Of a DNA stretch of 44,060 nucleotides, positions 9,013 through 18,709 are shown piece after piece. Under the pieces are notes generated by a model. The model was not told the origin of the DNA. It saw nothing but the letters and a program-made list of their open reading frames with translations, and searched no databases. The stretch is taken from positions 1-44,060 of the forward strand of contig CANJQJ010000023.1 in assembly GCA_947476425.1 (NCBI GenBank), written 5' to 3'. Each line of letters opens with the position of its first letter. The first letter of the stretch is position 1. Position numbers and translations under genes: made by a program. This DNA comes from Sphingomonadaceae bacterium. Its GTDB lineage: Bacteria; Pseudomonadota; Alphaproteobacteria; Sphingomonadales; Sphingomonadaceae.

Positions 9013-9135
9013 CGACCAATCGCCTCCGGCGCCACTGACTATATTCACCCGTGTCAGACGTTGCGGTGCAACACAATAGCTGTATTTTCCTAGCATTTGA
9101 TTGAGCACGCAAACCGCTCCTGCTAGGCGAAGCCG

Positions 9136-10977
9136 ATGAACCTAGCTTCCCCACCCGTAGAGTCATCTAACGATCCGATCGGTGAGTTGGCTCCCGATTC
9201 CTCAAAGGAATCGGCCAAAGACAGCCAAAGCACGCTTGGCAATCTCAGTCTGATCGGTCGATTTGCCGCGCGATATCCCGGCCATATCGCGATGGCCGCG
9301 CTCGCGTTGCTCGCTGCAGCGGCTGCGACTTTGGCGATTCCAAGCGGTTTCAAGCTCGTTATCGATCGCGGATTTGCGGCGAATGGAGGCGATATCGCCC
9401 GCTATTTCCGCTATCTGATGATGGTAGTCATCATTCTCGCACTCGCGACTGCGACTCGTTTCTATTATGTTTCGTGGCTGGGCGAACGTGTCGTCGCGGA
9501 TATTCGCGCCGCCGTGCATCGCAACTTGCTGACGCTGGCGCCCCGATTCTTCGAGGAAAACCGGCCCTCCGAGATTGCTTCCCGGCTGACCTCCGACACC
9601 ACGGTGATCGAGCAGATCGTCGGAACCACCATTTCGGTCGCACTTCGCAACCTCGTGATGGGCATCGGTGGGGTTGGCTATCTCTTCACGCTCGCGCCCA
9701 AGCTCACCGGCATGCTGTTGCTGGGCATTCCGTTCATCATCATTCCGATCGTTACGCTTGGCCGTCGCGTTCGCGCACTTTCGCGAACCAGCCAGGATCG
9801 CATCGCCGACGTCGGCTCGATCATTTCCGAAACGCTGGGCGCAATGAAGATCGTCCAGGCTTTCGGCCAGGAAGAGCGCGAGAGCGCGCGTTTCGGCGAG
9901 GCCGTCGATAGTGCGTTCCTTACGGCGCGCCGTCGGATCCGGCTCCGCGCCATCATGACTGCGGTAATAATCTCGCTGGTCTTCGGTGCGATCACCGGCG
10001 TCATGTGGGAAGGCGCGCTCGACGTCGCCGCAGGCCGCATCTCGGGCGGATCGATTGCCGCCTTCGTGATGACCGGCGGTCTGGTCGCAGGCGCGTTCGG
10101 CGCGCTTACCGAAGTCTATGGCGACCTGCTGCGGGGCGCGGGCGCCGCCGGGCGCATCGCCGAATTGCTCGCCGAGATACCCGAGATCAAGGCCCCCGCG
10201 AATCCCAGGCCGCTGCCGCTGCCCGCCGAAGGCCGGCTGGTTTTCGATCATGTCGATTTCCGTTATCCGACGCGCCCCGAGGTCAAGGCGCTCGACGATT
10301 TCTCGCTCGCGGTCCAGCCCGGCGAACTGGTGGCGATCGTCGGCCCGTCGGGCGCGGGCAAATCGACGCTCTTCCAGCTGGCGCAGCGATTTTACGATCC
10401 CAACGCCGGCACCATGTCGCTCGACGGCGTGCCGCTGCGCGATGCGGATCCAGGTGCGATCCGTAACCGAATCGCCATGGTGCCACAGGAAACCGTGATC
10501 TTCGGCGCCTCCGCACGCGATAATTTGCGTTACGGACGCTGGACGGCAACCGACGAAGAACTCTGGATTGCCGCGGAGGCCGCCAACGCCGCGACCTTCC
10601 TGCGCGCGCTTCCCCAGGGCCTCGACACCTTCATGGGCGAAGGCGGCGCGCGTCTTTCCGGCGGCCAGCGCCAACGCCTCGCGATCGCACGCGCGCTGCT
10701 TCGCGATGCGCCGCTGCTGTTGCTCGACGAGGCGACCTCCGCACTCGATGCCGAAAGCGAACAGCTCGTCCAGCGAGCGCTCGAACGACTGATGCAGGAT
10801 CGCACCACGATCGTCATCGCCCACCGGCTTGCCACGGTTCGCGCTGCAGACCGGATCATCGTGATGGATCATGGCCGAATCGTCGAACAAGGCGATCATG
10901 ATACGCTGGTTGCCAAGGATGGCCTTTACGCGCGGCTTGCCCGGCTCCAGTTCGAAGGTGTCAGCGCGGGCGCCTAG
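9136..10977 (+). CDS. MsbA-like ABC transporter, fused permease and ATPase
   Basis: This 613-residue half-transporter has an N-terminal six-helix membrane domain (about residues 45-320) and a C-terminal nucleotide-binding domain. The latter has Walker A GPSGAGKST, signature LSGGQRQR, Walker B LLLLDEATS and switch AHRLATVR. It should work as a homodimer exporting a lipid, peptide or drug across the inner membrane. The architecture resembles MsbA and multidrug exporters, but no substrate can be read from sequence. The first 40 residues are Ser/Asp-rich and non-conserved in appearance. The neighbours give no pathway context. Confidence 0.9.
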   Translation: MNLASPPVESSNDPIGELAPDSSKESAKDSQSTLGNLSLIGRFAARYPGHIAMAALALLAAAAATLAIPSGFKLVIDRGFAANGGDIARYFRYLMMVVIILALATATRFYYVSWLGERVVADIRAAVHRNLLTLAPRFFEENRPSEIASRLTSDTTVIEQIVGTTISVALRNLVMGIGGVGYLFTLAPKLTGMLLLGIPFIIIPIVTLGRRVRALSRTSQDRIADVGSIISETLGAMKIVQAFGQEERESARFGEAVDSAFLTARRRIRLRAIMTAVIISLVFGAITGVMWEGALDVAAGRISGGSIAAFVMTGGLVAGAFGALTEVYGDLLRGAGAAGRIAELLAEIPEIKAPANPRPLPLPAEGRLVFDHVDFRYPTRPEVKALDDFSLAVQPGELVAIVGPSGAGKSTLFQLAQRFYDPNAGTMSLDGVPLRDADPGAIRNRIAMVPQETVIFGASARDNLRYGRWTATDEELWIAAEAANAATFLRALPQGLDTFMGEGGARLSGGQRQRLAIARALLRDAPLLLLDEATSALDAESEQLVQRALERLMQDRTTIVIAHRLATVRAADRIIVMDHGRIVEQGDHDTLVAKDGLYARLARLQFEGVSAGA

Positions 10978-11049
10978 TATCGCGCCCTCCCCCTCGCCAG
11001 CGCGGAATTTAGCACTGGCATATTCCGGTGGCGCCGCGATGATGGCGGC

Positions 11050-12822
11050 ATGGCGCTTCCAAACCCCCTCAGTTCGACTGGCTTCAGCGACGCCCTGGTA
11101 ATCCTCGGCGCGGCCGGAATTGTCATCCCCGCCTTCGCCCGGCTCCGGATCAATCCCGTAATCGGGTTCATCCTCGTCGGCATGCTCGTCGGCCCAGCCG
11201 GGCTTGGCTCGCTGGTGCCCTCGCAGCCGTGGCTTTATCACTTCACGATAACCGACACCCACTCGATCGAGCCCTTCGCCGAGTTCGGCATCGTGCTGCT
11301 GCTTTTCTCGATCGGCCTCGAATTGTCGTTTCGCCGGCTGTGGGGAATGCGCAACCTGGTTTTCGGGCTCGGCGCGGCGGAACTGCTGCTGTGTGCGCTT
11401 GCGATCGGCCTTGCGATCCTCGCGCTGGGCCAACCCTGGCAAGCCGCTCTTGGACTTGGTTTCGCGCTGGCATTGTCTTCGACCGCGCTGGTGCTGCCGA
11501 TGACGGGCATGGACAGTCCGGTTGGCCAACGTGCGTTCGCGATGCTGCTGTTCGAAGATCTCGCGCTCGTGCCGATCATTTTCGCATTGGGGGCGCTTGC
11601 ACCCTATGCGCAGTCCGGCGGGCTCGACGGCGTCGTCCACACGCTCTGGATGAGCGCGGTTACGATTGGCGGGATGCTGTTGCTCGGGCGTTTTGCCTTG
11701 CCGAGCCTGTTCGCACAGGCGGCGCGCACCAAAAGTCCGGAACTCTTCCTTGCGGCGAGCTTGCTGGTCGTCATCCTCGCCAGCGTAGCGACTTCGGCGG
11801 CGGGCCTCTCCCCGATCGTCGGCGCGCTGCTTGCCGGTCTGCTGATCGCGGAGACCGACTATCACAGCGAAGTGGAGGTCATTACCGCACCCTTCAAAGG
11901 GCTCGCGCTCGGGGTATTCCTGATCACCGTGGGAATGGAACTCGATCTGCGCGTGATCGTGGCTAACTGGACTGCGATCACTGCCGCAATCGTTGGCGTC
12001 GTGCTCGCCAAGGTGGTGGTTACCGGCGCGTTGCTGCGTTTCGGTGGCAGCCGCATCGGAGTTGCCTGGGAAACCGCGCTGTTGATGGCATCGCCCTCCG
12101 GAACCACGCTTATCGTGCTTGGCGCGGCGCTTCAGGCCGGGCTCATCCTCCCCGCGACTGCTCAATTCTGGCAGATCGTCACAGCGCTCGGACTCACGAT
12201 TACGCCGCTTCTCGCTCGTGTCGGGCATGATGTTTCAAGGCGAATCGAGCTTTCACGACAGGAGCCGCCCGAGTTCGAACCGGGCAAGGCAAGGCGGACG
12301 GTTATCGTCGGTTTCGGCCGTGTCGGGCGACTCGTAGCGCAAATGCTGGACGCGCATAATCGGCCCTATATCGCTATAGATGCTGATCCGGACACGATCG
12401 CCCATGGCCGGCGGCGTGGTTATAATGTGATGTTCGGTGATATTGCGCGACCGGGGATGATCGAACGAATCGATCTATCGAACGCAGCCGGGCTGGTGCT
12501 GACGATGGACGATCCGGCGCAACTCGTCCGGCTCACAATCGCAATTCGGCGTGATTATCCAGACCTCACGATCATCGCGCGCGCTCGGGATCCCAACAAT
12601 GCCGCGGAACTCTACCGCGCAGGCGTTACTGATGCAGTGCCCGAGACGCTGGAAAGCTCGCTGCAGCTCTCGGAAGCGGTGCTGGTCGATCTCGGCGTGG
12701 CGATGGGTCCGGTGATCGCCTCCATCCACGAAAAGCGCGCCGAACTTCGGACGCGGATCATGGAAATGGCGCATATCGATCACGAGCCGCCAATCTGGCG
12801 GAGGCGGCTGCGCGATAGCTAG
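11050..12822 (+). CDS. CPA2-family cation:proton antiporter with TrkA-N domain
   Basis: The 590-residue protein has about twelve membrane helices (residues 15-395) followed by a cytoplasmic NAD-binding TrkA-N domain beginning RRTVIVGFGRVGRLV. This is the Kef-type layout used to exchange K+ or Na+ for protons. The membrane part contains LLLFSIGLELSFRRLW and a GMELDLR segment typical of the family. It is close to KefB/KefC in layout but lacks an obvious accessory subunit nearby, so glutathione gating is not claimed. Its stop codon overlaps the stop of the convergent J-domain gene by three bases. Confidence 0.9.
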   Translation: MALPNPLSSTGFSDALVILGAAGIVIPAFARLRINPVIGFILVGMLVGPAGLGSLVPSQPWLYHFTITDTHSIEPFAEFGIVLLLFSIGLELSFRRLWGMRNLVFGLGAAELLLCALAIGLAILALGQPWQAALGLGFALALSSTALVLPMTGMDSPVGQRAFAMLLFEDLALVPIIFALGALAPYAQSGGLDGVVHTLWMSAVTIGGMLLLGRFALPSLFAQAARTKSPELFLAASLLVVILASVATSAAGLSPIVGALLAGLLIAETDYHSEVEVITAPFKGLALGVFLITVGMELDLRVIVANWTAITAAIVGVVLAKVVVTGALLRFGGSRIGVAWETALLMASPSGTTLIVLGAALQAGLILPATAQFWQIVTALGLTITPLLARVGHDVSRRIELSRQEPPEFEPGKARRTVIVGFGRVGRLVAQMLDAHNRPYIAIDADPDTIAHGRRRGYNVMFGDIARPGMIERIDLSNAAGLVLTMDDPAQLVRLTIAIRRDYPDLTIIARARDPNNAAELYRAGVTDAVPETLESSLQLSEAVLVDLGVAMGPVIASIHEKRAELRTRIMEMAHIDHEPPIWRRRLRDS

Positions 12823-13346
12823 GCCGCCCGGCGTTCCTCGGCGTTCCGCAGGACTTCCCATGCGGTCTGGATCGCGTGGAAGCGCTTGGCGGCTTCGGCG
12901 TCGTCTGGCTTGACGTCGGGATGATTGGCCTTGGCCAGCCGGCGCCACGCGGCCTTGATATCGTCGAAGCTGGCATCGCTTTCGAGATCGAAGATTTCCA
13001 GCGCACGCATCTCGTCTCGCGACCGAGTGCCATCGCCGGGGCCACCCCACGCATAATGACGCGATTCCGCGAACGCGCTCGCAGTCCCGCGTTCCTCGGC
13101 CTCGCGGGCAGCGGCTTCTTCGGCGGACAGTCCTTCGAAATAATCCCAGTTGCGATTATATTCGCCAGCGTGCGTTTCGCAGAAATGCCAGCGTTCAGGG
13201 CTGTTTGGTGATTTGGGCGCAGGGCGATCCCCCACCTCGGAGCAGCCGAAGCGATCGCACAGCTGCACCTTGGCGGCGCCGCTTTCGCTTCCGTAGCCGC
13301 GCCAGCGCGGAAATCCCCAGTCGTTTGTTCGCGATGTTCGAGCCAT
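12819..13346 (-). CDS. J-domain protein with N-terminal Cys-rich segment
   Basis: The 175-residue protein carries a C-terminal J-domain (about residues 110-170) with the essential HPD tripeptide in ANHPDVK. It can therefore stimulate an Hsp70 ATPase. The N-terminal half has Cys pairs in LCDRFGCS and HFCETHAG, which could bind zinc, followed by a charged helix. There is no Gly/Phe region or DnaJ zinc domain, so it is a type III co-chaperone. Similar proteins are widespread in alphaproteobacteria and their clients are unknown. The stop is embedded in the 3' end of the antiporter gene. Confidence 0.88.
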   Translation of the reverse strand: MARTSRTNDWGFPRWRGYGSESGAAKVQLCDRFGCSEVGDRPAPKSPNSPERWHFCETHAGEYNRNWDYFEGLSAEEAAAREAEERGTASAFAESRHYAWGGPGDGTRSRDEMRALEIFDLESDASFDDIKAAWRRLAKANHPDVKPDDAEAAKRFHAIQTAWEVLRNAEERRAA

Positions 13347-13444
13347 TTGCCCCTAGTAGCGCGAAAGGGTTGAATGGTGAATGAGCAAAGGAGTCCTTTT
13401 TCCAACCTTTGCCTCATCGGCGATGCTGCTCTACAGCGCGGCCG

Positions 13445-14209
13445 ATGCCAGAGAGCCGCAAATCACGGATTACCAGCGCCTTCGATGGTGCGCAGGCCTA
13501 TGATGCCAATGCACGAATCCAGCTGGTCGTGGCCAATCGCCTCGCCGGGAGGCTGGCGGGACTGCCGATCGATCATGAACTTCCAGCGCTCGAAATCGGG
13601 TGTGGCACTGGATTCCTGAGCGAAGCCCTGCTGGAGGCGTTTCCCGATCTTGCTTTGACGCTCAGCGATATCGCGCCGTCGATGGTCGATCGCGCTCGGG
13701 CGCGGCTCGGAAAGCGCCCTGGCTTGTCCTATGCCGTAGTCGATGGCGAGCATCCGGGAGTTCCGCCTGCGGGCGGCTGGGGGTTGATTGCATCGAGCCT
13801 CGCATTCCAGTGGTTCGAGCATCCGGGAGGTGCGATCGCGCGGATGGTTGCAACGCTGGCGCCCGGGGGGTGGCTTGGCTTCTCGACGCTCGGCGCGGGG
13901 AGCTTCGCGGAATGGACCTCCGCGCTGGCCGAGGCGGGGCTTTCGGGCCTGACCCGCGCGTATCCGGATGCTGACGCGCTGCGGGATTTGTGTCCTTCGG
14001 GCACCGAAGTGGCGATCGAAACCTATCACCTCTCCGAGGCGCACGCCGATGGCCTGGCCTTCCTGCGCGGCCTTCGCGCAATTGGTGCAGCCACGCCGTG
14101 GGAGGGCAAGGGTTCGCCTGCGAGGCTTCGGCATGCGATTGCCCGGTTCGAGGCAGGCGGTGCGGCGGTTGGGTATGAGATTGCGGAAGTGTTCGTCCGC
14201 AAGCTGTGA
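13445..14209 (+). CDS. SAM-dependent methyltransferase, BioC-like
   Basis: The 254-residue protein has a class I methyltransferase fold. The SAM loop is LEIGCGTGFLSEAL and a downstream acid is in TLSDIAPSM. The N-terminal SAFDGAQAYDANARIQ is characteristic of BioC, the malonyl-ACP methyltransferase that primes biotin synthesis. No other biotin gene is in the window, so the role is likely but not proven. The ATG at 13445 was chosen because MPESRKSRITSAFD gives the usual short leader before that motif. An upstream in-frame ATG at 13409 adds 12 unlike residues. It converges with kup across a repeat. Confidence 0.8.
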   Translation: MPESRKSRITSAFDGAQAYDANARIQLVVANRLAGRLAGLPIDHELPALEIGCGTGFLSEALLEAFPDLALTLSDIAPSMVDRARARLGKRPGLSYAVVDGEHPGVPPAGGWGLIASSLAFQWFEHPGGAIARMVATLAPGGWLGFSTLGAGSFAEWTSALAEAGLSGLTRAYPDADALRDLCPSGTEVAIETYHLSEAHADGLAFLRGLRAIGAATPWEGKGSPARLRHAIARFEAGGAAVGYEIAEVFVRKL

Positions 14210-14238
14210 CGCTAGATCGCATTGTCTTCAGCTTGAAT

Positions 14239-14318
14239 CGTCATCCCAGCGAAAGCTGGGATCTCCCTTCTCCCTGGCGGAGATCGGCAGTGGGATCCCA
14301 GCTTTCGCCGGGATGTCG
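14239..14318. repeat. Intergenic inverted repeat, CGTCATCCC family, copy 2
   Basis: The ends are CGTCATCCC and GGGATGTCG, with inner complementary arms CCAGCGAAAGCTGGGAT and GATCCCAGCTTTCGCCGGG. It lies between the convergent 3' ends of the methyltransferase gene and kup. Its arms most resemble the copy at 38795-38878. Confidence 0.8.
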
Positions 14319-14329
14319 ATTTACGAAAT

Positions 14330-16264
14330 CTAGATCTCGACCTGGCTGCCGAGTTCCACCACGCGATTGGTCGGCAGGCGGAAGAATTCCATCGCGCTTT
14401 CAGCGTTGCGAAGCATCCAGGCGAACAGCTTCTCGCGCCAGATCGCCATGCCGGGGCGTGACGAGGGCAGCAATGTCTGGCGGGCGAGGAAGAAGCTGGT
14501 GTCCATCATCTTGAACTGCGCTCCGCAATCATGGACCCTAAGCAACGCAGCGGGCACGTCCGGATCTTCCATGAAGCCGTAGTGCAGGATCAGGCGGTAG
14601 AAGCCCTGCCCGAGATCCTTGAGCTGTGAGCGCTGCTCCTCGTCGACATACGGGAAATCCTCGATCATCACCGTCAACAGGATGATCCGCTCGTGGAGCA
14701 CCTTGTTGTGCTTGAGGTTGTGGAGCAGCGCGTGGGGCACGCCATCGGCGGCGGTGGTCATGAATACCGCAGTGCCGGGAACTCGGGTCGCCGAACCGGC
14801 GGCCGACTTGACGAAGACCGAGATCGGCATTGCGGCCTCGCGAAGCCGTTCGAGCATCAGCTTTCGTCCGCGCGCCCAGGTGGTGAGCAGCGTGAATGCG
14901 ATCAGCCCGATGAGCAGCGGGAACCAGCCGCCATCGGGAACCTTGGTGAGGTTCGCACCGAAATAAGCGAGATCGACGATGAAGAAGATCGCGATCAGCA
15001 CGCCCGCAAGCAGCTTGTTCCACTTCCACAAGTTGAACAGCACCACGCTGAGCAGCGCGGTATCGATCAGCATCGCGCCGGTCACCGCGATGCCATAGGC
15101 AGCGGCGAGGTTCGACGAGGTCTGGAAATTGAGCACAAGCAGGATCACCATCACCATCAGCGCCCAATTGATCGCTGGAATGTAGATCTGCCCCGCCGCC
15201 CGGGCGCTGGTGTGCTCGATCCTGAGGCGTGGGATGAAGCCGAGCTGGATCGCTTGCTGGGTTACCGAGAAGGCGCCCGAGATTACTGCCTGGCTGGCGA
15301 TGACCGTCGCCATGGTCGCGAGGATGACGAGCGGGAGGCGCATCGAATCGGGCGCGAGCAGGAAGAAGGGATTGTGAATCGCTAGCCGTGCGCCCTCGGT
15401 GCCGAGCCCAAGGATCATCGCGCCCTGCCCGAGATAGTTGAGCATCAGCGCCGGTAGCGCAAAGGCGAGCCAGGAGACGCGGATCGGGCGGCGTCCGAAA
15501 TGCCCCATGTCCGCATAGAGCGCCTCGGCACCGGTGACCGCGAGGACGACCGAGCCGAGCGCGAGGAACGCCGTCAGCGGCGCAAACAGGAAGAAGCGGA
15601 CCGCATACCAAGGATTGAGCGACATCAGGATCACTGGATCCTTGATGATGTGCGAAATGCCCAGAACGGCGAGCACGATGAAATAGACCACCATGATCGG
15701 CCCGAAAAGCTCTCCGACCTTCGCGGTGCCGCGTGCCTGGATCAGGAACAGCCCGATCAGGATCGCGATCGCGATCGGGATGACGAGGGGCTGGAGCCCG
15801 GCTTCGACGACCGTGAGGCCCTCCACGGCGGAGAGCACGGAGATCGCCGGGGTGATCATGCTGTCGCCATAGAAGAGCGCAGTCGCGAACACGCCAAGCA
15901 ATACGATGCCCTGCGTCCAGCGAGCGCCCGAGGTGCTGCGGCTGATCAACGCGAGCAGCGCGAGGCTGCCGCCTTCGCCCTTGTTGTCAGCGCGCATGAT
16001 GATCATCACATATTTGATCGTGACGACGAGCATCATCGACCAGAAGATCAGGCTCAGTACGCCATAGATATGAAGCTGGTCGGGCTCGAGCGGATGATGC
16101 CCGGCGAAGGTTTCGCGGAAGGCGTAGAGCGGGCTGGTGCCGATATCGCCGAAGACCACGCCGATTGCGCCAAGGGCAAGCTTGAGGATGCCTTCGCTGC
16201 CATGTTGGCTGCGTGCATGGACAGCCTCGTCGGGAATTGGGGTTCCCCCCGTCTCCAAATTCAT
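14330..16264 (-). CDS. kup: Low-affinity potassium transporter Kup
   Basis: The 644-residue inner-membrane protein has twelve predicted helices (about residues 25-460) and a C-terminal cytoplasmic domain, the layout of the Kup/HAK/KT family of K+/H+ symporters. Family signatures are [11 protein letters not shown] near residue 40 and [17 protein letters not shown] near residue 115. The length is typical (E. coli Kup 622). The start [11 protein letters not shown] is the first ATG after upstream non-coding sequence. It is divergent from ald and convergent with the methyltransferase gene. Confidence 0.95.
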   Translation of the reverse strand: MNLETGGTPIPDEAVHARSQHGSEGILKLALGAIGVVFGDIGTSPLYAFRETFAGHHPLEPDQLHIYGVLSLIFWSMMLVVTIKYVMIIMRADNKGEGGSLALLALISRSTSGARWTQGIVLLGVFATALFYGDSMITPAISVLSAVEGLTVVEAGLQPLVIPIAIAILIGLFLIQARGTAKVGELFGPIMVVYFIVLAVLGISHIIKDPVILMSLNPWYAVRFFLFAPLTAFLALGSVVLAVTGAEALYADMGHFGRRPIRVSWLAFALPALMLNYLGQGAMILGLGTEGARLAIHNPFFLLAPDSMRLPLVILATMATVIASQAVISGAFSVTQQAIQLGFIPRLRIEHTSARAAGQIYIPAINWALMVMVILLVLNFQTSSNLAAAYGIAVTGAMLIDTALLSVVLFNLWKWNKLLAGVLIAIFFIVDLAYFGANLTKVPDGGWFPLLIGLIAFTLLTTWARGRKLMLERLREAAMPISVFVKSAAGSATRVPGTAVFMTTAADGVPHALLHNLKHNKVLHERIILLTVMIEDFPYVDEEQRSQLKDLGQGFYRLILHYGFMEDPDVPAALLRVHDCGAQFKMMDTSFFLARQTLLPSSRPGMAIWREKLFAWMLRNAESAMEFFRLPTNRVVELGSQVEI

Positions 16265-16565
16265 CGCGCGATCGACCCCGATCTCTGGATCCGGTCACAA
16301 TCCCTGAAGAGATGCGCCCCGGATGAAAAGGTTGGCCGCCCTATCATGGCCGCCAAGGTGCTGCAACTACGCCGTGGCCGAATGGTTTTGGCGCTGAAAT
16401 CATTGAAAAAGCCGAATCGTTTACCGACCCCATTGTGCCGATCATGCCGTTGGCGTCGCGAGTCGGAATGGCGGCGGGCACGTCTTGCCGTCGAAGTTGG
16501 TAACCTGCCGGGTTGCGGGTAGTTGTCGTCGGCGAGGCGTTAGACTGAAAACGGAAGCGATGATG
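16265..16565. other. Divergent kup/ald intergenic region
   Basis: About 300 bases separate the two divergent starts. An open frame of about 58 codons from the ATG near 16346 to the TAG near 16520 is Arg-rich and I do not recognise it. I found no convincing hairpin or operator here. The region must contain the promoters for both genes. Confidence 0.4.
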
Positions 16566-17660
16566 ATGCGGATAGGCGTTCCCCGGGAGATCAAGAACCA
16601 TGAATATCGCGTCGGGCTGACCCCGCCCTCGATCGCCGAACTCACCGCGCGAGGCCATCTGGCATTCGTAGAAAGCGGCGCTGGCGCTGGCATCGACTTC
16701 TCCGACGCGGATTATGTCGCGGCGGGCGCCACGATCGCGGCCAATGCCGCCGAGGTCTTCAAGGCGGCTGACATGATCGTCAAGGTCAAGGAGCCCCAGC
16801 CCGCCGAGATTGCGCTGCTTGAGCCCCGGCACATCCTCTTCACTTACCTCCATCTCGCAGCGGACAAGCCGCAAGCGCTCGGCCTGATGCGATCGGGCGC
16901 GACCTGCATCGCCTATGAAACGGTGACCTCCCCTGCCCGTTCGCTGCCGCTGCTCAAGCCGATGTCCGAGGTCGCGGGCCGCATGGCGATCCAGGTCGGC
17001 GCGCATTATCTCGAGAAGGAACAGGGCGGACGGGGCATATTGCTCGGCGGCGTGCCCGGTGTGGCGCCGGCGCGGGTCGCAATTCTCGGCGGCGGCGTCG
17101 CCGGCATCAATGCCGCGATGATGGCGGTGGGGCTGCGGGCTGATGTCACCATTTATGACGTCAGTGCCGATCGCCTCGCCGAGCTAGACCTGCATTTCGG
17201 CAGCCAGATCAAGACCGCCTATGCGAGCAAGGCGGCCATCGCGGCCGCAGTCCGCAGTGCGCATCTCGTAATCGGGGCGGTACTCGTGCCGGGGGCCGCT
17301 GCGCCGAAGCTGGTGACGCGCGCGATGCTCAAGACGATGAAACGGGGCGCGGTAATCGTCGACATTGCGATCGACCAGGGCGGCTGCTTCGAGACCTCGC
17401 ATCCGACCACGCACAGCGATCCGGTGTTCGAGATCGATGGCGTGATCCATTATTGCGTCGCCAACATGCCGGGCGCCGTGGCGCGGACGTCCACCTTCGC
17501 GCTGAACAACGCGACATTGCCGTTCGTGTTGAAGCTCGCAGACCTTGGCGCCGAAGCGGCATTGGCAAGCGATCCGCATCTTGCAGCGGGGCTGAACGTG
17601 ATGGCCGGCGCGATCCGGCATGCCGCGGTGGCCGAAGCGCTTGGCTTGCCGCTGGGGTAA
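16566..17660 (+). CDS. ald: Alanine dehydrogenase
   Basis: The 364-residue protein catalyses NAD-dependent interconversion of L-alanine and pyruvate plus ammonia. It begins MRIGVPREIKNHEYRVGLTP, the standard family start. It carries the substrate-binding lysine in VKVKEPQ, the catalytic His in TYLHLA, the NAD loop ILGGGVAGINAA, and the conserved HYCVANMPGAVARTST segment. Three ATGs are in tandem at 16560-16568. The third was chosen because GGAAG (16553-16557) is then 8 bases away and the protein starts as in homologues. The gene is monocistronic, divergent from kup and convergent with ccmI. Confidence 0.95.
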   Translation: MRIGVPREIKNHEYRVGLTPPSIAELTARGHLAFVESGAGAGIDFSDADYVAAGATIAANAAEVFKAADMIVKVKEPQPAEIALLEPRHILFTYLHLAADKPQALGLMRSGATCIAYETVTSPARSLPLLKPMSEVAGRMAIQVGAHYLEKEQGGRGILLGGVPGVAPARVAILGGGVAGINAAMMAVGLRADVTIYDVSADRLAELDLHFGSQIKTAYASKAAIAAAVRSAHLVIGAVLVPGAAAPKLVTRAMLKTMKRGAVIVDIAIDQGGCFETSHPTTHSDPVFEIDGVIHYCVANMPGAVARTSTFALNNATLPFVLKLADLGAEAALASDPHLAAGLNVMAGAIRHAAVAEALGLPLG

Positions 17661-17672
17661 CCGCGCGAGTGT

Positions 17673-18290
17673 CTATTGCATGCCCTGCTTAAGCGCCGCC
17701 ACACGCTGTTCCACCCCTTCGCGCCAAGGCGCCTTGGCGGGGGCTCGTGCGAGCAGGTCAGTCCAGATCGCCAGCGCGCGGTCGGGATCGCCCTGCTGGA
17801 GAAATGCCAGCCCGCGGAAATAGGCGGGGCCCGGGTGATCGGGCGCGATCTTCGCGGCCTTCTGGAAGGCGAGATCGGCGGCCGGCGTCACCAGTCCGCC
17901 CGCATAGAGCGTCAAGGCATTGCCGAGCCCGACCCAGAGATCAGGGCTGCCGGGATTGCGCTCCAGCGCACCCCTGATCAGCGCGATTCCATAGGCATCG
18001 ATACCCTGGCGATGCATGGCGTCAGCAGCGTCGAGGATCTGCGCGTCCGAACCGAAGCGTTGGAGCATCTTCCCTCGCTCGTTGGCGAAGGCGCTGTCTG
18101 GCTGGCGGGTTTCCAGCGGCGCAGGCTTTGGCGATCCGCCAAGCCCCGGCGTGCCCTGCCAGGCATAACCGGCAAGCCCGGCGACAAGCGCGGCGCAGAG
18201 CATCGCGAAAGGCGTCGCTCGAAGCCCGGCAAGCCTCCACATCAGGCCCGCAGTGGCCAGCGACAAGCCGATCAGGATCAACCAGATCAT
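17673..18290 (-). CDS. ccmI: Cytochrome c maturation protein CcmI-like (TPR)
   Basis: The 205-residue protein has two N-terminal membrane helices (about residues 3-22 and 30-48). A periplasmic TPR-like region follows, with repeats such as NPGSPDLWVGLGNAL and APDHPGPAYFRGLAFL. This matches CcmI, which holds apocytochrome c for heme ligation. It is shorter than full-length CcmI proteins, so it has a reduced TPR region. The ATG at 18290 was chosen because it begins the membrane helix. It lies two bases after the ccmH stop. It is the last gene of the ccm run and converges with ald. Confidence 0.82.
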   Translation of the reverse strand: MIWLILIGLSLATAGLMWRLAGLRATPFAMLCAALVAGLAGYAWQGTPGLGGSPKPAPLETRQPDSAFANERGKMLQRFGSDAQILDAADAMHRQGIDAYGIALIRGALERNPGSPDLWVGLGNALTLYAGGLVTPAADLAFQKAAKIAPDHPGPAYFRGLAFLQQGDPDRALAIWTDLLARAPAKAPWREGVEQRVAALKQGMQ

Positions 18291-18292
18291 CT

Positions 18293-18709
18293 TCAGCGCC
18301 TCCGCTTGAATCGACCGCGCACGAGCCACAGGCCCGTCACAATGAGTATGATCGGTATAGCCCATAGCGGCCAGGTCAGCCGATCGAGCGGCGGATCATA
18401 GGTAACCCAATTTCCGTAGCGGCCGATCAGCCATTTCTTGATCGACGCCGGGCTTTCCCCCGCAGCGATCCGCTGGCGGACGAGCGCGCGCATGTCCCCA
18501 GCGAGCTCGGCATCCGAATCCGCGATCGACTGGCCCTGGCAGACGAGGCAGCGCAGTTCGCTCATCAACGCCTTGGCCTTGGCCTCCTGCGCGGGATCGG
18601 GGAGCTGGTTGTAGGCGTAGTGTGCGGGAGGCAGCGAGGAATCGGCGTGGAGCGGCGAGGCCAGCAGCATCATTGCGACCACGAAGGCCGGGGTACGAAA
18701 CATTTTCAT
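18293..18709 (-). CDS. ccmH: Cytochrome c maturation protein CcmH
   Basis: The 138-residue protein has a signal peptide (MKMFRTPAFVVAMMLLASP), a periplasmic domain and a C-terminal membrane helix. The redox motif is LRCLVCQGQSIADS (CxxC), used to reduce apocytochrome c before heme attachment. The following segment GYGNWVTYDPP-like (here RYGNWVTYDPP) is also conserved. Its ATG overlaps the stop of ccmG as ATGA. This keeps stoichiometry by translational coupling in the operon. Confidence 0.93.
   Translation of the reverse strand: MKMFRTPAFVVAMMLLASPLHADSSLPPAHYAYNQLPDPAQEAKAKALMSELRCLVCQGQSIADSDAELAGDMRALVRQRIAAGESPASIKKWLIGRYGNWVTYDPPLDRLTWPLWAIPIILIVTGLWLVRGRFKRRR

Noticed and set aside
9202-12228. 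1008-codon minus-strand open frame
   Set aside because: It lies opposite two well-supported transport genes and is Arg/Glu/Gln-rich low-complexity sequence, a typical shadow in GC-rich DNA.
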